Positions 10,930 through 20,403 of a DNA stretch of 64,000 nt are shown in pieces. A program made the position numbers and the translations under genes. Origin of the DNA: Flavobacteriales bacterium (GTDB taxonomy: Bacteria > Bacteroidota > Bacteroidia > Flavobacteriales > Flavobacteriaceae); the NCBI GenBank assembly GCA_027067965.1, contig JAMOUV010000010.1:62001-126000 (forward strand), read 5' to 3'. The notes below the pieces were generated by a model that saw only the letters and a program-made list of their open reading frames with translations, did not search any database and was not told the DNA's origin. Every line of letters begins with the position of its first letter. Within the stretch, counting starts at the first letter, position 1.

Positions 10930-11319
10930 ATGGCTAAAAGGTTTCAAGTAAAGAAATTATCTTCCGCCCCTGAAGAGGTATTGCGTATTGATCACAAATC
11001 TTTCCGCGCAGTTTTATTGAATTTAACAGGCAAATCGGGAGATTATTGGGTGAGTTATTTTCCGTCTATAAATGTTTCGGGTTATGGATTGAACGAAAAT
11101 GAAGCAATTGAGGATTTATTATTTAATACCAAAATTTTTATAGAAGACTTATTTCAATTACCCTTAAACAAACGAATAGAAGAATTAAAAAAATTAGGTT
11201 GGGAGCAAAAGAAATATTTCAAGAAGAAATTAAAAAAGAATGCTTCTTATGAATTAAATATTAAAGAACTCTTTGACAATCCCGATGAAATAAAAAGAGA
11301 AATCTTGCAAGTAGCATAA
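10930..11319 (+). CDS. HicB-like antitoxin
   Basis: A 129-residue protein. Residues about 25-75 (FRAVLLN, GDYWVSYFPSINVSGYGLNENEAIEDL) match the degenerate RNase H fold of HicB, which binds and neutralises HicA. The C-terminal half is Lys-rich and helical and has no obvious ribbon-helix-helix. The HicA-like gene starts 1 bp after this stop, which makes a toxin-antitoxin operon very likely. The order is antitoxin first, the reverse of E. coli hicAB. It lies 11 bp after maeB, so read-through is possible. Confidence 0.72.
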   Translation: MAKRFQVKKLSSAPEEVLRIDHKSFRAVLLNLTGKSGDYWVSYFPSINVSGYGLNENEAIEDLLFNTKIFIEDLFQLPLNKRIEELKKLGWEQKKYFKKKLKKNASYELNIKELFDNPDEIKREILQVA

Positions 11320-11320
11320 A

Positions 11321-11560
11321 ATGGGGAATAACAGGCCTGTTAAAGTAAAAGACTGGATAAAGTTCTTAAAAGCACATGGTTGTGTAGAATTAAGAAAATC
11401 AAAAGGTTCCCATGTTCTTTGGAAATGCAAAAATTCTTATAGGACAATTGTATTTAGAAAATCTTATAAAGAAATTCCACCACTACACTTAAAAACTAAT
11501 TTACAAAGTATGGGGTACGACTTAAATTATCTTTATGAATGGCTTTCAAAAAATAAGTAA
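11321..11560 (+). CDS. HicA-like mRNA interferase toxin
   Basis: A 79-residue protein of the double-stranded-RNA-binding-fold HicA family. FLKAHGCVELRKSKGSHVLW contains the GSH motif with the catalytic His, and PPLHLKTNL corresponds to the conserved P-x-H-x-x-x-L segment. It is predicted to cleave mRNA when free of HicB. It is longer than minimal HicA (~60 residues) because of an N-terminal segment. The gene downstream starts 66 bp later. Confidence 0.75.
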   Translation: MGNNRPVKVKDWIKFLKAHGCVELRKSKGSHVLWKCKNSYRTIVFRKSYKEIPPLHLKTNLQSMGYDLNYLYEWLSKNK

Positions 11561-11626
11561 CCATTTAATTTGAAATGTGAAATCATCACGATTTTTTGTA
11601 AATTACACAATGATAAATTAGTTATC

Positions 11627-12847
11627 ATGAAATCAAAAAAATTCCACAAACCGGCTAATGAAATTCAGGATTTACAATTTTTCGGTGAATTCGGAGGCGT
11701 AAATCCTTCCATTTCGGATTCGGCCACTTATACTTTTATGCACGCCGAGACCATGCTCGACACTTTCGAAGGAAAAACCGAGGGGTGCTATCTGTATTCC
11801 AGGCACTCGCATCCATCCGGAAAATACCTGTCCATGGCCCTGTCACGTATGGAAAATACCGAATCGGCATTGGTTACGGGCTCGGGAATGGGCGCCATTA
11901 CTTCCGTCTTGCTTCATTTATTATCTGCCGGCGATCATGTCGTATCATCGCGTACCGTTTACGGCGGAACTTATGCTTTTTTAAAAAATTTCCTTCCCAA
12001 ATTAAATATCGATACGCATTTTGTGGATATCACCAAACCGGACTTAGTAGAACAAGCCATTCGCCCCGAAACCAAATTAATTTATACCGAAGTATTAAGC
12101 AATCCCCTACTGGAAGTCGCGGACATTGAAGCCCTGTCGAATATTGCACGGCGACATAAAATTCCTTTAGTGGTGGATAATACTTTTACACCGCTTATAT
12201 TTACACCTGCCAATCAAGGAGCCGATATTGTCATTCATAGTTTAACCAAATTCATCAACGGAATGAACGACATGGTAGGTGGAGCGGTTTGCAGTTCAAA
12301 AGAATTTATTAACGATATGTTGAATGTAAACGACGGAGCCGCCATGTTGCTCGGACCGGTAATGGATAGTCTAAGGGCTGCCGAAGTATTGAAAAATCTA
12401 CACACCCTTCCCGTCCGCATGAAAAAACATAGCGAAAACGCCCTGTTCCTATCGGAAGAAATGGAAAAACGGGGCATTCGTGTAAAATATCCCGGATTGA
12501 AATCTCATCCTCAACACGAAACCTTCAAACAAATGATGAACCCCGAATTCGGATTTGGCGGCATGATGACGGTAGATTTGGAAACCGCCGATAAAGCCGT
12601 TCGTTTTATGGAAAAACTACAAGAAATGAATGTAGGTTACCTGGCGGTTAGTTTGGGTTATTTCAAAACATTATTCAATGCGCCGGGAAAAGGGACTTCC
12701 AGTGAAATACCCGAAGAAGAACAAGCCGAAATGGGTTTAACCGACGGCTTGGTACGAATGTCCGTGGGCTTGGATTTCGACATTCAACGCACATTGGATA
12801 AGATCTTAAAAGTTTATGACGAAGTGTCATCCGTTAAAACCGGATAA
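11627..12847 (+). CDS. Cys/Met metabolism PLP-dependent lyase (cystathionine gamma-synthase/methionine gamma-lyase family)
   Basis: A 406-residue PLP enzyme when started at ATG 11627; the open frame begins at 11570, but its first 19 residues look unrelated. SRHSHPSG and GSGMGAITSVLLHLL form the cofactor phosphate site, and DNTFTPLIF carries the PLP-ring Asp. The Schiff-base Lys is in IHSLTKFINGMNDMVGGAV. Members act in transsulfuration or methionine degradation; the sequence does not decide between gamma-synthase, gamma-lyase and O-acylhomoserine sulfhydrylase. Its stop overlaps the next ATG by one base (TAATG). Confidence 0.85.
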   Translation: MKSKKFHKPANEIQDLQFFGEFGGVNPSISDSATYTFMHAETMLDTFEGKTEGCYLYSRHSHPSGKYLSMALSRMENTESALVTGSGMGAITSVLLHLLSAGDHVVSSRTVYGGTYAFLKNFLPKLNIDTHFVDITKPDLVEQAIRPETKLIYTEVLSNPLLEVADIEALSNIARRHKIPLVVDNTFTPLIFTPANQGADIVIHSLTKFINGMNDMVGGAVCSSKEFINDMLNVNDGAAMLLGPVMDSLRAAEVLKNLHTLPVRMKKHSENALFLSEEMEKRGIRVKYPGLKSHPQHETFKQMMNPEFGFGGMMTVDLETADKAVRFMEKLQEMNVGYLAVSLGYFKTLFNAPGKGTSSEIPEEEQAEMGLTDGLVRMSVGLDFDIQRTLDKILKVYDEVSSVKTG

Positions 12848-13380
12848 TGGATAAAGATATCGTTTTATGGTTACAAGAAAACCGGATTATTCAATGGGAT
12901 CCGGTTTTCGTTTTTTTGACCGATTTTGTAAGTGTGGTCACAGCCGCCATACTGGGAATTTTATTCTATCAAAGCTTCATAAAAAAATCAAAACCTCATG
13001 TCTATTTTTGGTTCCCTACTATTTCTCTTATAATTACGGCGATTTTGGTTAACGGTATTAAATTTATAATCCGACGTCCCCGGCCCTTTCAAATTTACGA
13101 TTCCATCGAACAACTAACCCGGGGAGGCGGTTACTCTTTCCCTTCGGGACATACGGCGGAAGTATTCACGCTATTGTTTTCACTTTGGCTCCTTTATAAA
13201 AAACCAAGCATCCGGATAGTCCTATTACTTTGGGCATTTTTTATCGGATACAGCCGAATAAGCTTCGGGGTACACTACCCTTCCGATATCCTAGGAGGAA
13301 TCGCAGTGGCTGCATTATCGGTTTTTATTACGAAAAAATTTATTTTGCCCCGTCTTCCTATTTTACCCAATCAATCTTGA
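12847..13380 (+). CDS. PAP2-family membrane phosphatase
   Basis: A 177-residue integral membrane protein with about five hydrophobic helices. The three PAP2 motifs are present: KFIIRRPRP (about 75), PSGHT (about 98) and SRISFGVHYPSD (about 135-146). Enzymes of this type dephosphorylate lipid phosphates such as undecaprenyl diphosphate or phosphatidylglycerophosphate. The start is coupled to the upstream PLP enzyme (TAATG). The gene ends inside the 3' end of the convergent aldehyde dehydrogenase, an overlap of 10 bp. Confidence 0.85.
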   Translation: MDKDIVLWLQENRIIQWDPVFVFLTDFVSVVTAAILGILFYQSFIKKSKPHVYFWFPTISLIITAILVNGIKFIIRRPRPFQIYDSIEQLTRGGGYSFPSGHTAEVFTLLFSLWLLYKKPSIRIVLLLWAFFIGYSRISFGVHYPSDILGGIAVAALSVFITKKFILPRLPILPNQS

Positions 13381-14807
13381 ATCACCACTAACTTTTCTTG
13401 GGTATATTCCCGCAAGGCATATTTGGCGCCTTCGCGTCCCAATCCGCTGTCTTTCATGCCGCCGTAAGGCATGCTGTCGATGCGGAATCCGGGAATTTCA
13501 TTGATCATTACCCCGCCCACATCCAAGCGTTCTATGGCTTTGCGAATGTTTTTCAACGAATCGGAATACACCGAGCCCTGCAAGCCGTAGCGCGAGTCGT
13601 TTACGGCATCCAAGCCCAAGTCGAAACTTTCCACCGGATTGATATTTACAACCGGCGCAAATGCTTCATTGTCAACGATTTTCATTCTTCTGTCGGTGAG
13701 GGTCAATACGGTGGGTTCAAAAATTTTATGGGCTTTGTCCCGGATTTTTCCGCCGGCCAAAATTTCGGCGCCTTCTTCCACGGCTTCTTCCACCCATTCT
13801 TCGATGCGTGTCAAATCCTTGTGCGAAATCATGGGACCGTTGACCGTATGCGGATTGGACGGATCGCCCGAAACGATTTTGGCTGTTTCTTCCAAAAATA
13901 TTTTTACAAATTCATTGAATTTATCCTTCACCACATAAATGCGTTGGGTGGAAATACAAATTTGTCCGGCATACAAAAACGAGCCGTAAGCCAACTTTTT
14001 GGCCGCCCGGTGCAAGTCCGCCGAATCGTCGATCAAAGCGGCGGCATTCCCGCCCATTTCCAAGAAAACTTTCTTGCGGCCGGCCATGCGTTTCAAATAC
14101 CACCCCACGGTATCGCTTCCGGTAAAGGACAATATTTTCAAGCGATCGTCGGTTACCATGCGTTCGGCTAAAAGGTTGTCCGTCAACACGATTTGAATAA
14201 TTCCGTCCGAAATGCCGGCTTTTTCGACGATATCCGCCAACAAAAACATGGAGAGCGGCGTTTGGGGAGCGGGTTTGATGATTATAGGCGAGCCGCTACC
14301 GATGGCGGGAATGATTTTGTGCAAGGCCAGATTCAACGGAAAATTGAAAGGCGAAATGCCTAAGACCGGTCCGTAGGGTACCCGGAGCGTGTAAGCCGTT
14401 TTTCCTTTGCCGTTGAGGTAATCCATGGGTACCATTTCGCCGGCAAAATTCAGGGTTTCGCGAATGCCGGTTTTCAAATTGTCCAATGCGCGGCGAATTT
14501 CATTCTTGGCATAAGACAAAGGTTTTCCCGCTTCCTTGACGATGAGTTCCGTAAAAAGTTCCGCATGCGCTTCAATGCCGTCGTATAAAGATTGTAAAAT
14601 GCCGGCACGCTTTTCGGCCGAAGAAAAACGAAAATGCTTAAAGGCCTTTTCCGCCGATTCCACGGCCCGCGCCACTTGATTTTCATCGGCCAAAGGGGCT
14701 TCAGCCAAGAGTTCGCCCGTGTATTTGTCCAAAACGGGTAATATTTTGTTTCCGCCGGTTCGTTGGCCGTCGATTAAATTTTTAATGCTAATATCGTTGA
14801 TTTTCAT
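13371..14807 (-). CDS. NAD(P)-dependent aldehyde dehydrogenase
   Basis: A 478-residue aldehyde dehydrogenase. The cofactor region includes ISPFNFPLNL, IKPAPQTPLS and FTGSDTVGW. The catalytic Glu is in LEMGGNAA, and the nucleophilic Cys is in GQICISTQR. Its relatives oxidise lactaldehyde, glyceraldehyde 3-phosphate or succinate semialdehyde; the substrate is not decided here. It is probably co-transcribed after dusB, whose stop is 14 bp upstream. Its 3' end overlaps the PAP2 gene tail to tail. Confidence 0.88.
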   Translation of the reverse strand: MKINDISIKNLIDGQRTGGNKILPVLDKYTGELLAEAPLADENQVARAVESAEKAFKHFRFSSAEKRAGILQSLYDGIEAHAELFTELIVKEAGKPLSYAKNEIRRALDNLKTGIRETLNFAGEMVPMDYLNGKGKTAYTLRVPYGPVLGISPFNFPLNLALHKIIPAIGSGSPIIIKPAPQTPLSMFLLADIVEKAGISDGIIQIVLTDNLLAERMVTDDRLKILSFTGSDTVGWYLKRMAGRKKVFLEMGGNAAALIDDSADLHRAAKKLAYGSFLYAGQICISTQRIYVVKDKFNEFVKIFLEETAKIVSGDPSNPHTVNGPMISHKDLTRIEEWVEEAVEEGAEILAGGKIRDKAHKIFEPTVLTLTDRRMKIVDNEAFAPVVNINPVESFDLGLDAVNDSRYGLQGSVYSDSLKNIRKAIERLDVGGVMINEIPGFRIDSMPYGGMKDSGLGREGAKYALREYTQEKLVVIQD

Positions 14808-14821
14808 TGTGATACGATTTT

Positions 14822-15811
14822 TTAGGAGAACACAAAACCTTTATATTCTTTTAAAATTTCTTCCAAAATATTATCGATTTCCTTGAAATTATCCGCGGTG
14901 ACCAATTTCATCCGGTATTTTTTGATGCCCGGCAATCCTTTGAAAAACGGGCCGTATTGCCGTCGTGCTTCCAAGACGGCCAAGCGCTCTCCTTTCCATT
15001 CTACAGCCATTTTCAAATATTTACGCAAGATTTTCACGCGTTCTTCCAAGGAAGGTTCGGGGAGTAATTTGCTGGTTTCCAAATACTTGCGCATGCGGTT
15101 AAAGATCCAAGGCGACCCGATGGCCCCGCGCCCGATCATGGCGCCGTCCATGCCGTACCGGTCCCGGATAAGGGCGGCTTTTTCCGGCGTGTCGATATCG
15201 CCGTTGGCCACCACGGGAATTTCCATGCCGGGATGGTGTTTCACTTTCGCTATCTCATCCCAATTTGCCTTGCCGCCGTACATTTGTTTGCGCGTGCGGC
15301 CGTGTATAAATATGGCCCGGGCGCCGGCATCTTGCATGCGCAAAGCCACTTCGGTGATGTTGATGCTGTTTTCGTCCCAGCCGATGCGCGTTTTGACCGT
15401 GACCGGCAATTCCGTGGCCCGCACGATTTCGCGCGTGAATTTTTCCATGCGTACGGGGTCTTTCAAAAAAGCCGCCCCCGCGCCTTTGTTCACTACTTTT
15501 TTCACCGGACAGCCATAGTTGATGTCGATCACGTCGGGACGGGCCTTTTCCACGATTTTGACCGCCCGGAGCATGGATTGCAAATCGTGACCGAAAATCT
15601 GAATGCCCACGGGACGCTCGCCGGGAAAAATATCGAGTTTCTTTTCGGATTTTTCCGCGCCGCGAATGAGACCTTCAGTGGAAATGAATTCGGTAAATAC
15701 CATGTCGGCACCGTGTTCGCGGCAAATCACGCGAAAAGGCGGATCGCTCACATCTTCCATGGGCGCCAAAAACAGCGGAAAATTTCCCAAATCCAAGTTT
15801 CCTATTTTCAT
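14822..15811 (-). CDS. dusB: tRNA-dihydrouridine synthase
   Basis: A 329-residue FMN-dependent Dus enzyme that reduces uridine to dihydrouridine in tRNA. LAPMEDVSDPPFR (residues about 15-27) is the flavin-site signature, and INYGCPVKKVVNKGAGAA holds the catalytic Cys (about 100). VKTRIGW, HGRTRKQ, NGDIDTP and MIGRGAIGSPW follow in the usual order. Placement in DusB rests on this overall pattern. The gene is more GC-rich than most of the window. Confidence 0.9.
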   Translation of the reverse strand: MKIGNLDLGNFPLFLAPMEDVSDPPFRVICREHGADMVFTEFISTEGLIRGAEKSEKKLDIFPGERPVGIQIFGHDLQSMLRAVKIVEKARPDVIDINYGCPVKKVVNKGAGAAFLKDPVRMEKFTREIVRATELPVTVKTRIGWDENSINITEVALRMQDAGARAIFIHGRTRKQMYGGKANWDEIAKVKHHPGMEIPVVANGDIDTPEKAALIRDRYGMDGAMIGRGAIGSPWIFNRMRKYLETSKLLPEPSLEERVKILRKYLKMAVEWKGERLAVLEARRQYGPFFKGLPGIKKYRMKLVTADNFKEIDNILEEILKEYKGFVFS

Positions 15812-15828
15812 TAGAGGATATTATTGAG

Positions 15829-15836
15829 CAAAGTTA
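15829..15836 (-). promoter_or_regulatory. -7 element (TAACTTTG) upstream of dusB
   Basis: The minus strand has a perfect TAnnTTTG box 17 bp ahead of the dusB ATG. A TTTG is present, but only 14 bp upstream, shorter than usual. Confidence 0.5.
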
Positions 15837-15910
15837 CCAAGAAAATTGTACAAATGCTTGAAAGTATTTAAATAAAATTTAGCGTAATAAAAACATGATA
15901 ATCAATTAAA

Positions 15911-16606
15911 TTACACCCGCTCCTTTTCCGTGGCTTCATCGTAGGTAATGCGCCCGTCCAAGAGTTTGACCAGCCGTTTGGTATGAGCGGCGATGTCGGG
16001 TTCGTGGGTCACGATGATGATGGTGTTGCCTTGTTCGTTGAGCCGGTCGAAAAGTTTCATGATTTCTTCGGACGATTGCGAATCGAGGTTACCGGTGGGC
16101 TCGTCGGCCAGAATGATACTCGGCCGGTTGACCAAAGCACGCGCAATGGCCACCCGTTGGCGTTGACCGCCGGAAAGTTGATTGGGGCGGTGGTGCATGC
16201 GGTCGGCCAAGCCCACTTCGGCCAATACTTCGCGGGCCCGTTCCAAGCGCTGTTTTTTGGGCACATGGGCGTAAATCATCGGAAGCATCACGTTTTCTAG
16301 GGCCGTCAGCCGGGGCAATAAATTGAAGGTTTGAAACACAAATCCGATTTCCTTGTTGCGAATCCCGGCCAATTCATCATCCGACAATTGGCCCACGTCG
16401 GTGCCTTTGAGCAAATAGGTTCCGGAAGTGGGCGTGTCCAAAGCGCCGATGATGTTCATCAAGGTGGATTTTCCGCTTCCCGACGGGCCCATCAAAGAAA
16501 CATATTCCCCTTTAGACACATCCAAGTTGATGTCTTTCAACACTTTCACTACATTTTCCCCCAAGGGGTAATCTTTATATATATGTTTGAGTTCGATAAT
16601 TTTCAT
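15911..16606 (-). CDS. ABC transporter ATP-binding protein, MacB/LolD type
   Basis: A 231-residue ATPase with Walker [10 protein letters not shown] (about 40), Q-loop FQTFNLLP, signature [15 protein letters not shown], Walker [13 protein letters not shown] and switch VTHEPD. The sequence matches the MacB/LolD/FtsE group, which serves FtsX-like permeases in lipoprotein release or export. No permease gene is adjacent, so the partner must be elsewhere in the genome. Confidence 0.88.
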   Translation of the reverse strand: MKIIELKHIYKDYPLGENVVKVLKDINLDVSKGEYVSLMGPSGSGKSTLMNIIGALDTPTSGTYLLKGTDVGQLSDDELAGIRNKEIGFVFQTFNLLPRLTALENVMLPMIYAHVPKKQRLERAREVLAEVGLADRMHHRPNQLSGGQRQRVAIARALVNRPSIILADEPTGNLDSQSSEEIMKLFDRLNEQGNTIIIVTHEPDIAAHTKRLVKLLDGRITYDEATEKERV

Positions 16607-16659
16607 AGCCCGGCCAACAATCGTTTAACGAATTTACAAAATTTCCCGGTACCGGCGCA

Positions 16660-16690
16660 AAATAAAAAACCGCTCCGATGAGGAGCGGCT
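16660..16690 (-). terminator. Hairpin terminator after LysM gene
   Basis: A 7-bp GC-rich stem CCGCTCC / GGAGCGG (16670-16676 and 16682-16688) with a 5-nt loop. On the minus strand it is followed by TTTTTTATTTT. Confidence 0.8.
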
Positions 16691-16715
16691 TTCATTAGTT
16701 TTGTTTTTTTAGGGC

Positions 16716-17192
16716 TTATTCTTCCAAATTGGGAATGCGAAGCACTTGACCGGGATAAATCAAATCCGGGTCTTTAAGCATGGGCTTGTTGGCTTCGAAA
16801 ATCACGTTGTATTTGGAAGGATCGCCGTAAACTTCTTTAGCGATTTTGCTCAAATAATCGCCTTTTTTCACGGTATAAAATCTTGCTTCGGGTTCCGGTT
16901 CGGGAACTTCCAAGCGATCATCTACTTCGGCTACCCCTTCCGTATTACCTACTATTAAAATTACTTTTTCACGCACTTCTTGGTTCGGCGCGGTACCGAA
17001 AACCAATGCACGATCACCATCAATAATGATGTTTAATTTTTCCACAGGCAAACCCATTGCCAAAATTTGATCTTTTAAGCGCTGTGCTTTCTCAAAATTG
17101 ATTTCTTCAATGGTTTTGCTTGCTACTTCTTTTTCTTCTTCTTTGCCGAATAATTTAGCTCCGGCGTCTTTAATAAATGAAAATAGTCCCAT
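16716..17192 (-). CDS. BON and LysM domain protein (YgaU/Kbp-like)
   Basis: A 158-residue protein without a signal peptide. The order is an N-terminal helix (GLFSFIKDAGAKLFG), a BON-like domain (about 35-95), an acidic Pro-Glu linker, and a C-terminal LysM domain (about 107-155, YTVKKGDYLSKIAKEVYGD ... IYPGQVLRIP). This is the architecture of E. coli YgaU/Kbp, a cytoplasmic potassium-sensing protein. Binding to peptidoglycan is the alternative reading of the LysM domain. It is monocistronic, with its own -7 box and terminator. Confidence 0.85.
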   Translation of the reverse strand: MGLFSFIKDAGAKLFGKEEEKEVASKTIEEINFEKAQRLKDQILAMGLPVEKLNIIIDGDRALVFGTAPNQEVREKVILIVGNTEGVAEVDDRLEVPEPEPEARFYTVKKGDYLSKIAKEVYGDPSKYNVIFEANKPMLKDPDLIYPGQVLRIPNLEE

Positions 17193-17220
17193 AGTATTTA
17201 GGTTTTAAAAATTGTCTTAA

Positions 17221-17228
17221 CAAATATA
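17221..17228 (-). promoter_or_regulatory. -7 element (TATATTTG) upstream of LysM gene
   Basis: A perfect TAnnTTTG on the minus strand, 28 bp before the ATG. No -33 TTG stands out. Confidence 0.5.
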
Positions 17229-17398
17229 CGAAAAATAGCCGTATTTTCCACGAAGGAGCATATGGTTTATTTTCCTGTAAACGCAAAACCAAAAACCATA
17301 CCAGAAATAAAAAGAGAGATTTGGCGGCAATGAAAACCGGCTATTTTTAATGCTTTTCTCAAAAAATTCTCCGGCTTAAAGAACAATAACAATTTCCT

Positions 17399-18871
17399 TT
17401 AATCGATCTCCAAAGAAGGAATATATTTTCCGTAATCGAAATTTTTATGCACATATTGTCCGTTCTTCAACAAATAATCCTTTTCGAGTATTTTTTGTCC
17501 GTGATTCATCACATATTCCATTCCTTCCAAAACTTTTTCAACTTCTTCGTCCGAAGTGGTAGGATGAATGGAAATACGAGTCCAACCGGGCTTGCAATCG
17601 TATTTTCCTTCCAAAATTTCCCGCTTGATTTTTAACGATTTTTCTCTATCCAAATCCAACAAATAATGACCGTAAGTACCGGCACATGAGCATCCGCCGC
17701 GTGTTTGAATACCAAAAAAATCATTGAGCAAACGCACCACGGCATAATAAGGAATGTTGTCCGTCAATACGGATACCACTCCCAAACGGTCTCGATGGGT
17801 GGATTCCAATATATCAACCCCTTTTATAGCATCTAAACCTTTGAACAATTTATTTAAAATATCATGTTCGCGCATGCGAATTTTTTGCGTATTCATTTTT
17901 TCCTTCAAATCGACAGCCAAAGCGGTTTTAATAAGTAATAAAAATCCGGGCGTGCCACCGGTTTCCCTTGCTTCGATATCATCCAAATAAACTGCGCCGT
18001 CCCACGGATCGGTCCAAATTACCGTTCCTCCACCGGGTTCGTCAGGAATGGTGTTTTGGTATAAATCTTTACGCATAATCAAAATACCTCCCGTTCCGGG
18101 ACCACCCAAAAATTTATGAGGAGAAAACATAATGGCATCCGGAGTTTCCATTCGGTTTCTGGACAAATCCATATCCGTATATGGTGCCGAACAGGCATAA
18201 TCCACAAAGGCGCGACCACCGTATAAATGCACTAGACGAATCAAACTTTTTATATCCGGTTCTATGCCGGTTACATTGGAACACGCGCTCACCGACAAAT
18301 ACAAAGGACGAGAACGATATTTTTTCAATAAATCTTCGAAAGCCGTTAAATCGGGAAAGCCGTTTTGATCAAATGGAATTAATACGGTTTCCGCCAAAGT
18401 TTCCAACCACGAAATATGATTGGAATGATGTTCCAACCGGGAAACAAAAACCACCGGACGCGATTCCATGCTGCGTAAAATTTGATCGCGATATTTCTCA
18501 TGTACCCGTAATCCGAGCAAGCGTTGCAATTTATTAATCGCCCCCGTCATGCCGTAACCGGCTTGAAATAACACGTAATCTTCATCCGCTTTTACATGGG
18601 CTTTTACTTTTTTTAAGGCATCATGATATAATTCGGTCATATATTGACCGGTAAAAGAGGTATCCGTATGCGTATTGGCTACATACCGGCCGATGTTTTC
18701 GGAAATTTCCTTTTCGATCGGACCGTAAAGTCGTCCGCTTGCCGTCCAGTCCAGATAAATAAGCGGTTTTTCTCCGTAGGGTGTGGGAATGCGGGCATCG
18801 ATCCCTACAATGTTTTTTCGAAATTGACTAAAATGTTCCACTAAAAGTTCGGTACCGGATTTCGGGTTCAT
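17399..18871 (-). CDS. Class V aminotransferase / cysteine desulfurase-like protein
   Basis: A 490-residue PLP enzyme. LIYLDWTASG lies near residue 33, LEHHSNHISW forms the cofactor face, and the Schiff-base Lys is in FSPHKFLGGPGTGG. The motif RGGCSCAGTYGH near the C-terminus supplies a loop Cys at the position used by cysteine desulfurases. It is longer than SufS (~400 residues) because of N- and C-terminal extensions, so the natural substrate is uncertain. Its ATG overlaps the glmM stop (ATGA), which implies coupled expression. No suf or isc genes are nearby. Confidence 0.78.
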   Translation of the reverse strand: MNPKSGTELLVEHFSQFRKNIVGIDARIPTPYGEKPLIYLDWTASGRLYGPIEKEISENIGRYVANTHTDTSFTGQYMTELYHDALKKVKAHVKADEDYVLFQAGYGMTGAINKLQRLLGLRVHEKYRDQILRSMESRPVVFVSRLEHHSNHISWLETLAETVLIPFDQNGFPDLTAFEDLLKKYRSRPLYLSVSACSNVTGIEPDIKSLIRLVHLYGGRAFVDYACSAPYTDMDLSRNRMETPDAIMFSPHKFLGGPGTGGILIMRKDLYQNTIPDEPGGGTVIWTDPWDGAVYLDDIEARETGGTPGFLLLIKTALAVDLKEKMNTQKIRMREHDILNKLFKGLDAIKGVDILESTHRDRLGVVSVLTDNIPYYAVVRLLNDFFGIQTRGGCSCAGTYGHYLLDLDREKSLKIKREILEGKYDCKPGWTRISIHPTTSDEEVEKVLEGMEYVMNHGQKILEKDYLLKNGQYVHKNFDYGKYIPSLEID

Positions 18872-20259
18872 GATGATAAATATTGTTTAATTTCTTCTAT
18901 GATTTGCCGAGCCGCTTCCTTCGCTTTTTCAGGGGATTTGGCTTCGGTATAAATACGAATAATCGGTTCGGTATTCGATTTGCGTAAATGAATCCAATAG
19001 TCGTCATAATCGAGTTTTACGCCGTCTTCGGTATTAATTTCGGCTTCCGGATGATTGCGGGCAATACGTTGAAGAATCGAGTCGGTATCCATCTGCGGAT
19101 TCAAACGAATTTTTTCTTTTGCCATGAAATAAGCCGTATATCTCTTCCTTAAAGCGGATAATGTTAATCCCGTTTCGGCCAATAAGCTTAGAATCAAAGC
19201 GATTCCGACCAATGCGTCACGTCCGTAATGCAATGCGGGATAAATCACACCGCCGTTCCCTTCTCCACCGATAACGGCACCGGTTTCTTTCATCTTTTCG
19301 ACCACATTCACTTCGCCTACGGCTGCGGCATAATATTTTTGTCCGTATTTTTCCGCCAAGTCCCGCAAGGCACGTGATGACGATAAATTGGACACAACGG
19401 GCCCGGGATGCTTGGATAAAATATAATCCGCGGCAGCCACCAAGGTGTATTCTTCACCGAACATATTGCCGTTTTCGTCAATTAATGCCAAACGGTCCAC
19501 GTCGGGATCCACTACAATGCCCAAATCCGCTCCATGGGCGGGAACGGCCTTCATGATATCTTGCAAATTTTTTTCCAATGGCTCCGGATTATGCGGAAAC
19601 CATCCCGTCGGCTCGCAATAAAGACACTCGAATGCAACGCCCAAACGCCCTAATAATTCCGGAATCGCTATTCCGCCCGTGGAATGGACCGCATCAACGA
19701 CCACCTTAAATTTTCTTTCTCGAATGGCTTTCAAATTCACATCGGCCAAATTTAAAATGGCATCGATATGTTCACGGATATAACCGCCCGGGTGTTCGGA
19801 AAACCGGCCCAATTCGGTTACAGGAGAAAATTCAAATCGTTGATTATCAACCTTTTTAATGAGATTTTTTCCTTCTTCTGCGGAAATAAATTCTCCCTTT
19901 TCATCGAGTAATTTTAAGGCATTCCATTCTACGGGATTATGACTTGCCGTCAAAATAATGCCGCCGTCGGCATCTAAACCCGGTACCGCCATTTCCATGG
20001 AAGGTGTGGTGGATAGACCCAGGTCAATTGTTTCCACTCCCATAGCCATTAAAGCGGACTGAACGGCCCGGCTTATCATCAATCCCGAAGGACGCGCGTC
20101 CCTGGCTAATAAAATTTTGGGTTTTTTACCGGGATTTTTCTCCTTAATGAGTTCTGCAAAAGCCGAGGCAAATGAAACCGCATCAAGAGGTGTGAGGTTT
20201 TCAAAGGGTTTTCCACCGATGGTTCCGCGTATGCCGGAAATACTTTTTATTAATGTCAT
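18868..20259 (-). CDS. glmM: Phosphoglucosamine mutase / phosphohexomutase
   Basis: A 463-residue alpha-D-phosphohexomutase. The phospho-Ser is in TASHNPVEWNALK (about 104), the metal loop is DPDVDRLAL (about 250), and the sugar-binding GGEGNGGVIYP is near 330. The C-terminal phosphate loop is RKSNTEPIIRIY. GlmM interconverts glucosamine 6- and 1-phosphate for cell-wall and LPS precursors. A phosphomannomutase activity cannot be ruled out by reading alone. It is the first gene of a two-gene unit. Confidence 0.86.
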   Translation of the reverse strand: MTLIKSISGIRGTIGGKPFENLTPLDAVSFASAFAELIKEKNPGKKPKILLARDARPSGLMISRAVQSALMAMGVETIDLGLSTTPSMEMAVPGLDADGGIILTASHNPVEWNALKLLDEKGEFISAEEGKNLIKKVDNQRFEFSPVTELGRFSEHPGGYIREHIDAILNLADVNLKAIRERKFKVVVDAVHSTGGIAIPELLGRLGVAFECLYCEPTGWFPHNPEPLEKNLQDIMKAVPAHGADLGIVVDPDVDRLALIDENGNMFGEEYTLVAAADYILSKHPGPVVSNLSSSRALRDLAEKYGQKYYAAAVGEVNVVEKMKETGAVIGGEGNGGVIYPALHYGRDALVGIALILSLLAETGLTLSALRKRYTAYFMAKEKIRLNPQMDTDSILQRIARNHPEAEINTEDGVKLDYDDYWIHLRKSNTEPIIRIYTEAKSPEKAKEAARQIIEEIKQYLSS

Positions 20260-20403
20260 AATTTAATTTCAAAATCCGTTTGTAAAGATAAGAAATATGA
20301 ATTTATATTGATAAAAAAATAATGAAAGACAAACTAACTCATGCGAGTCGCTTTAAACATATTTATAAAAAATTTGTAAATTATTGGCTCAAACAATTTT
20401 TCA

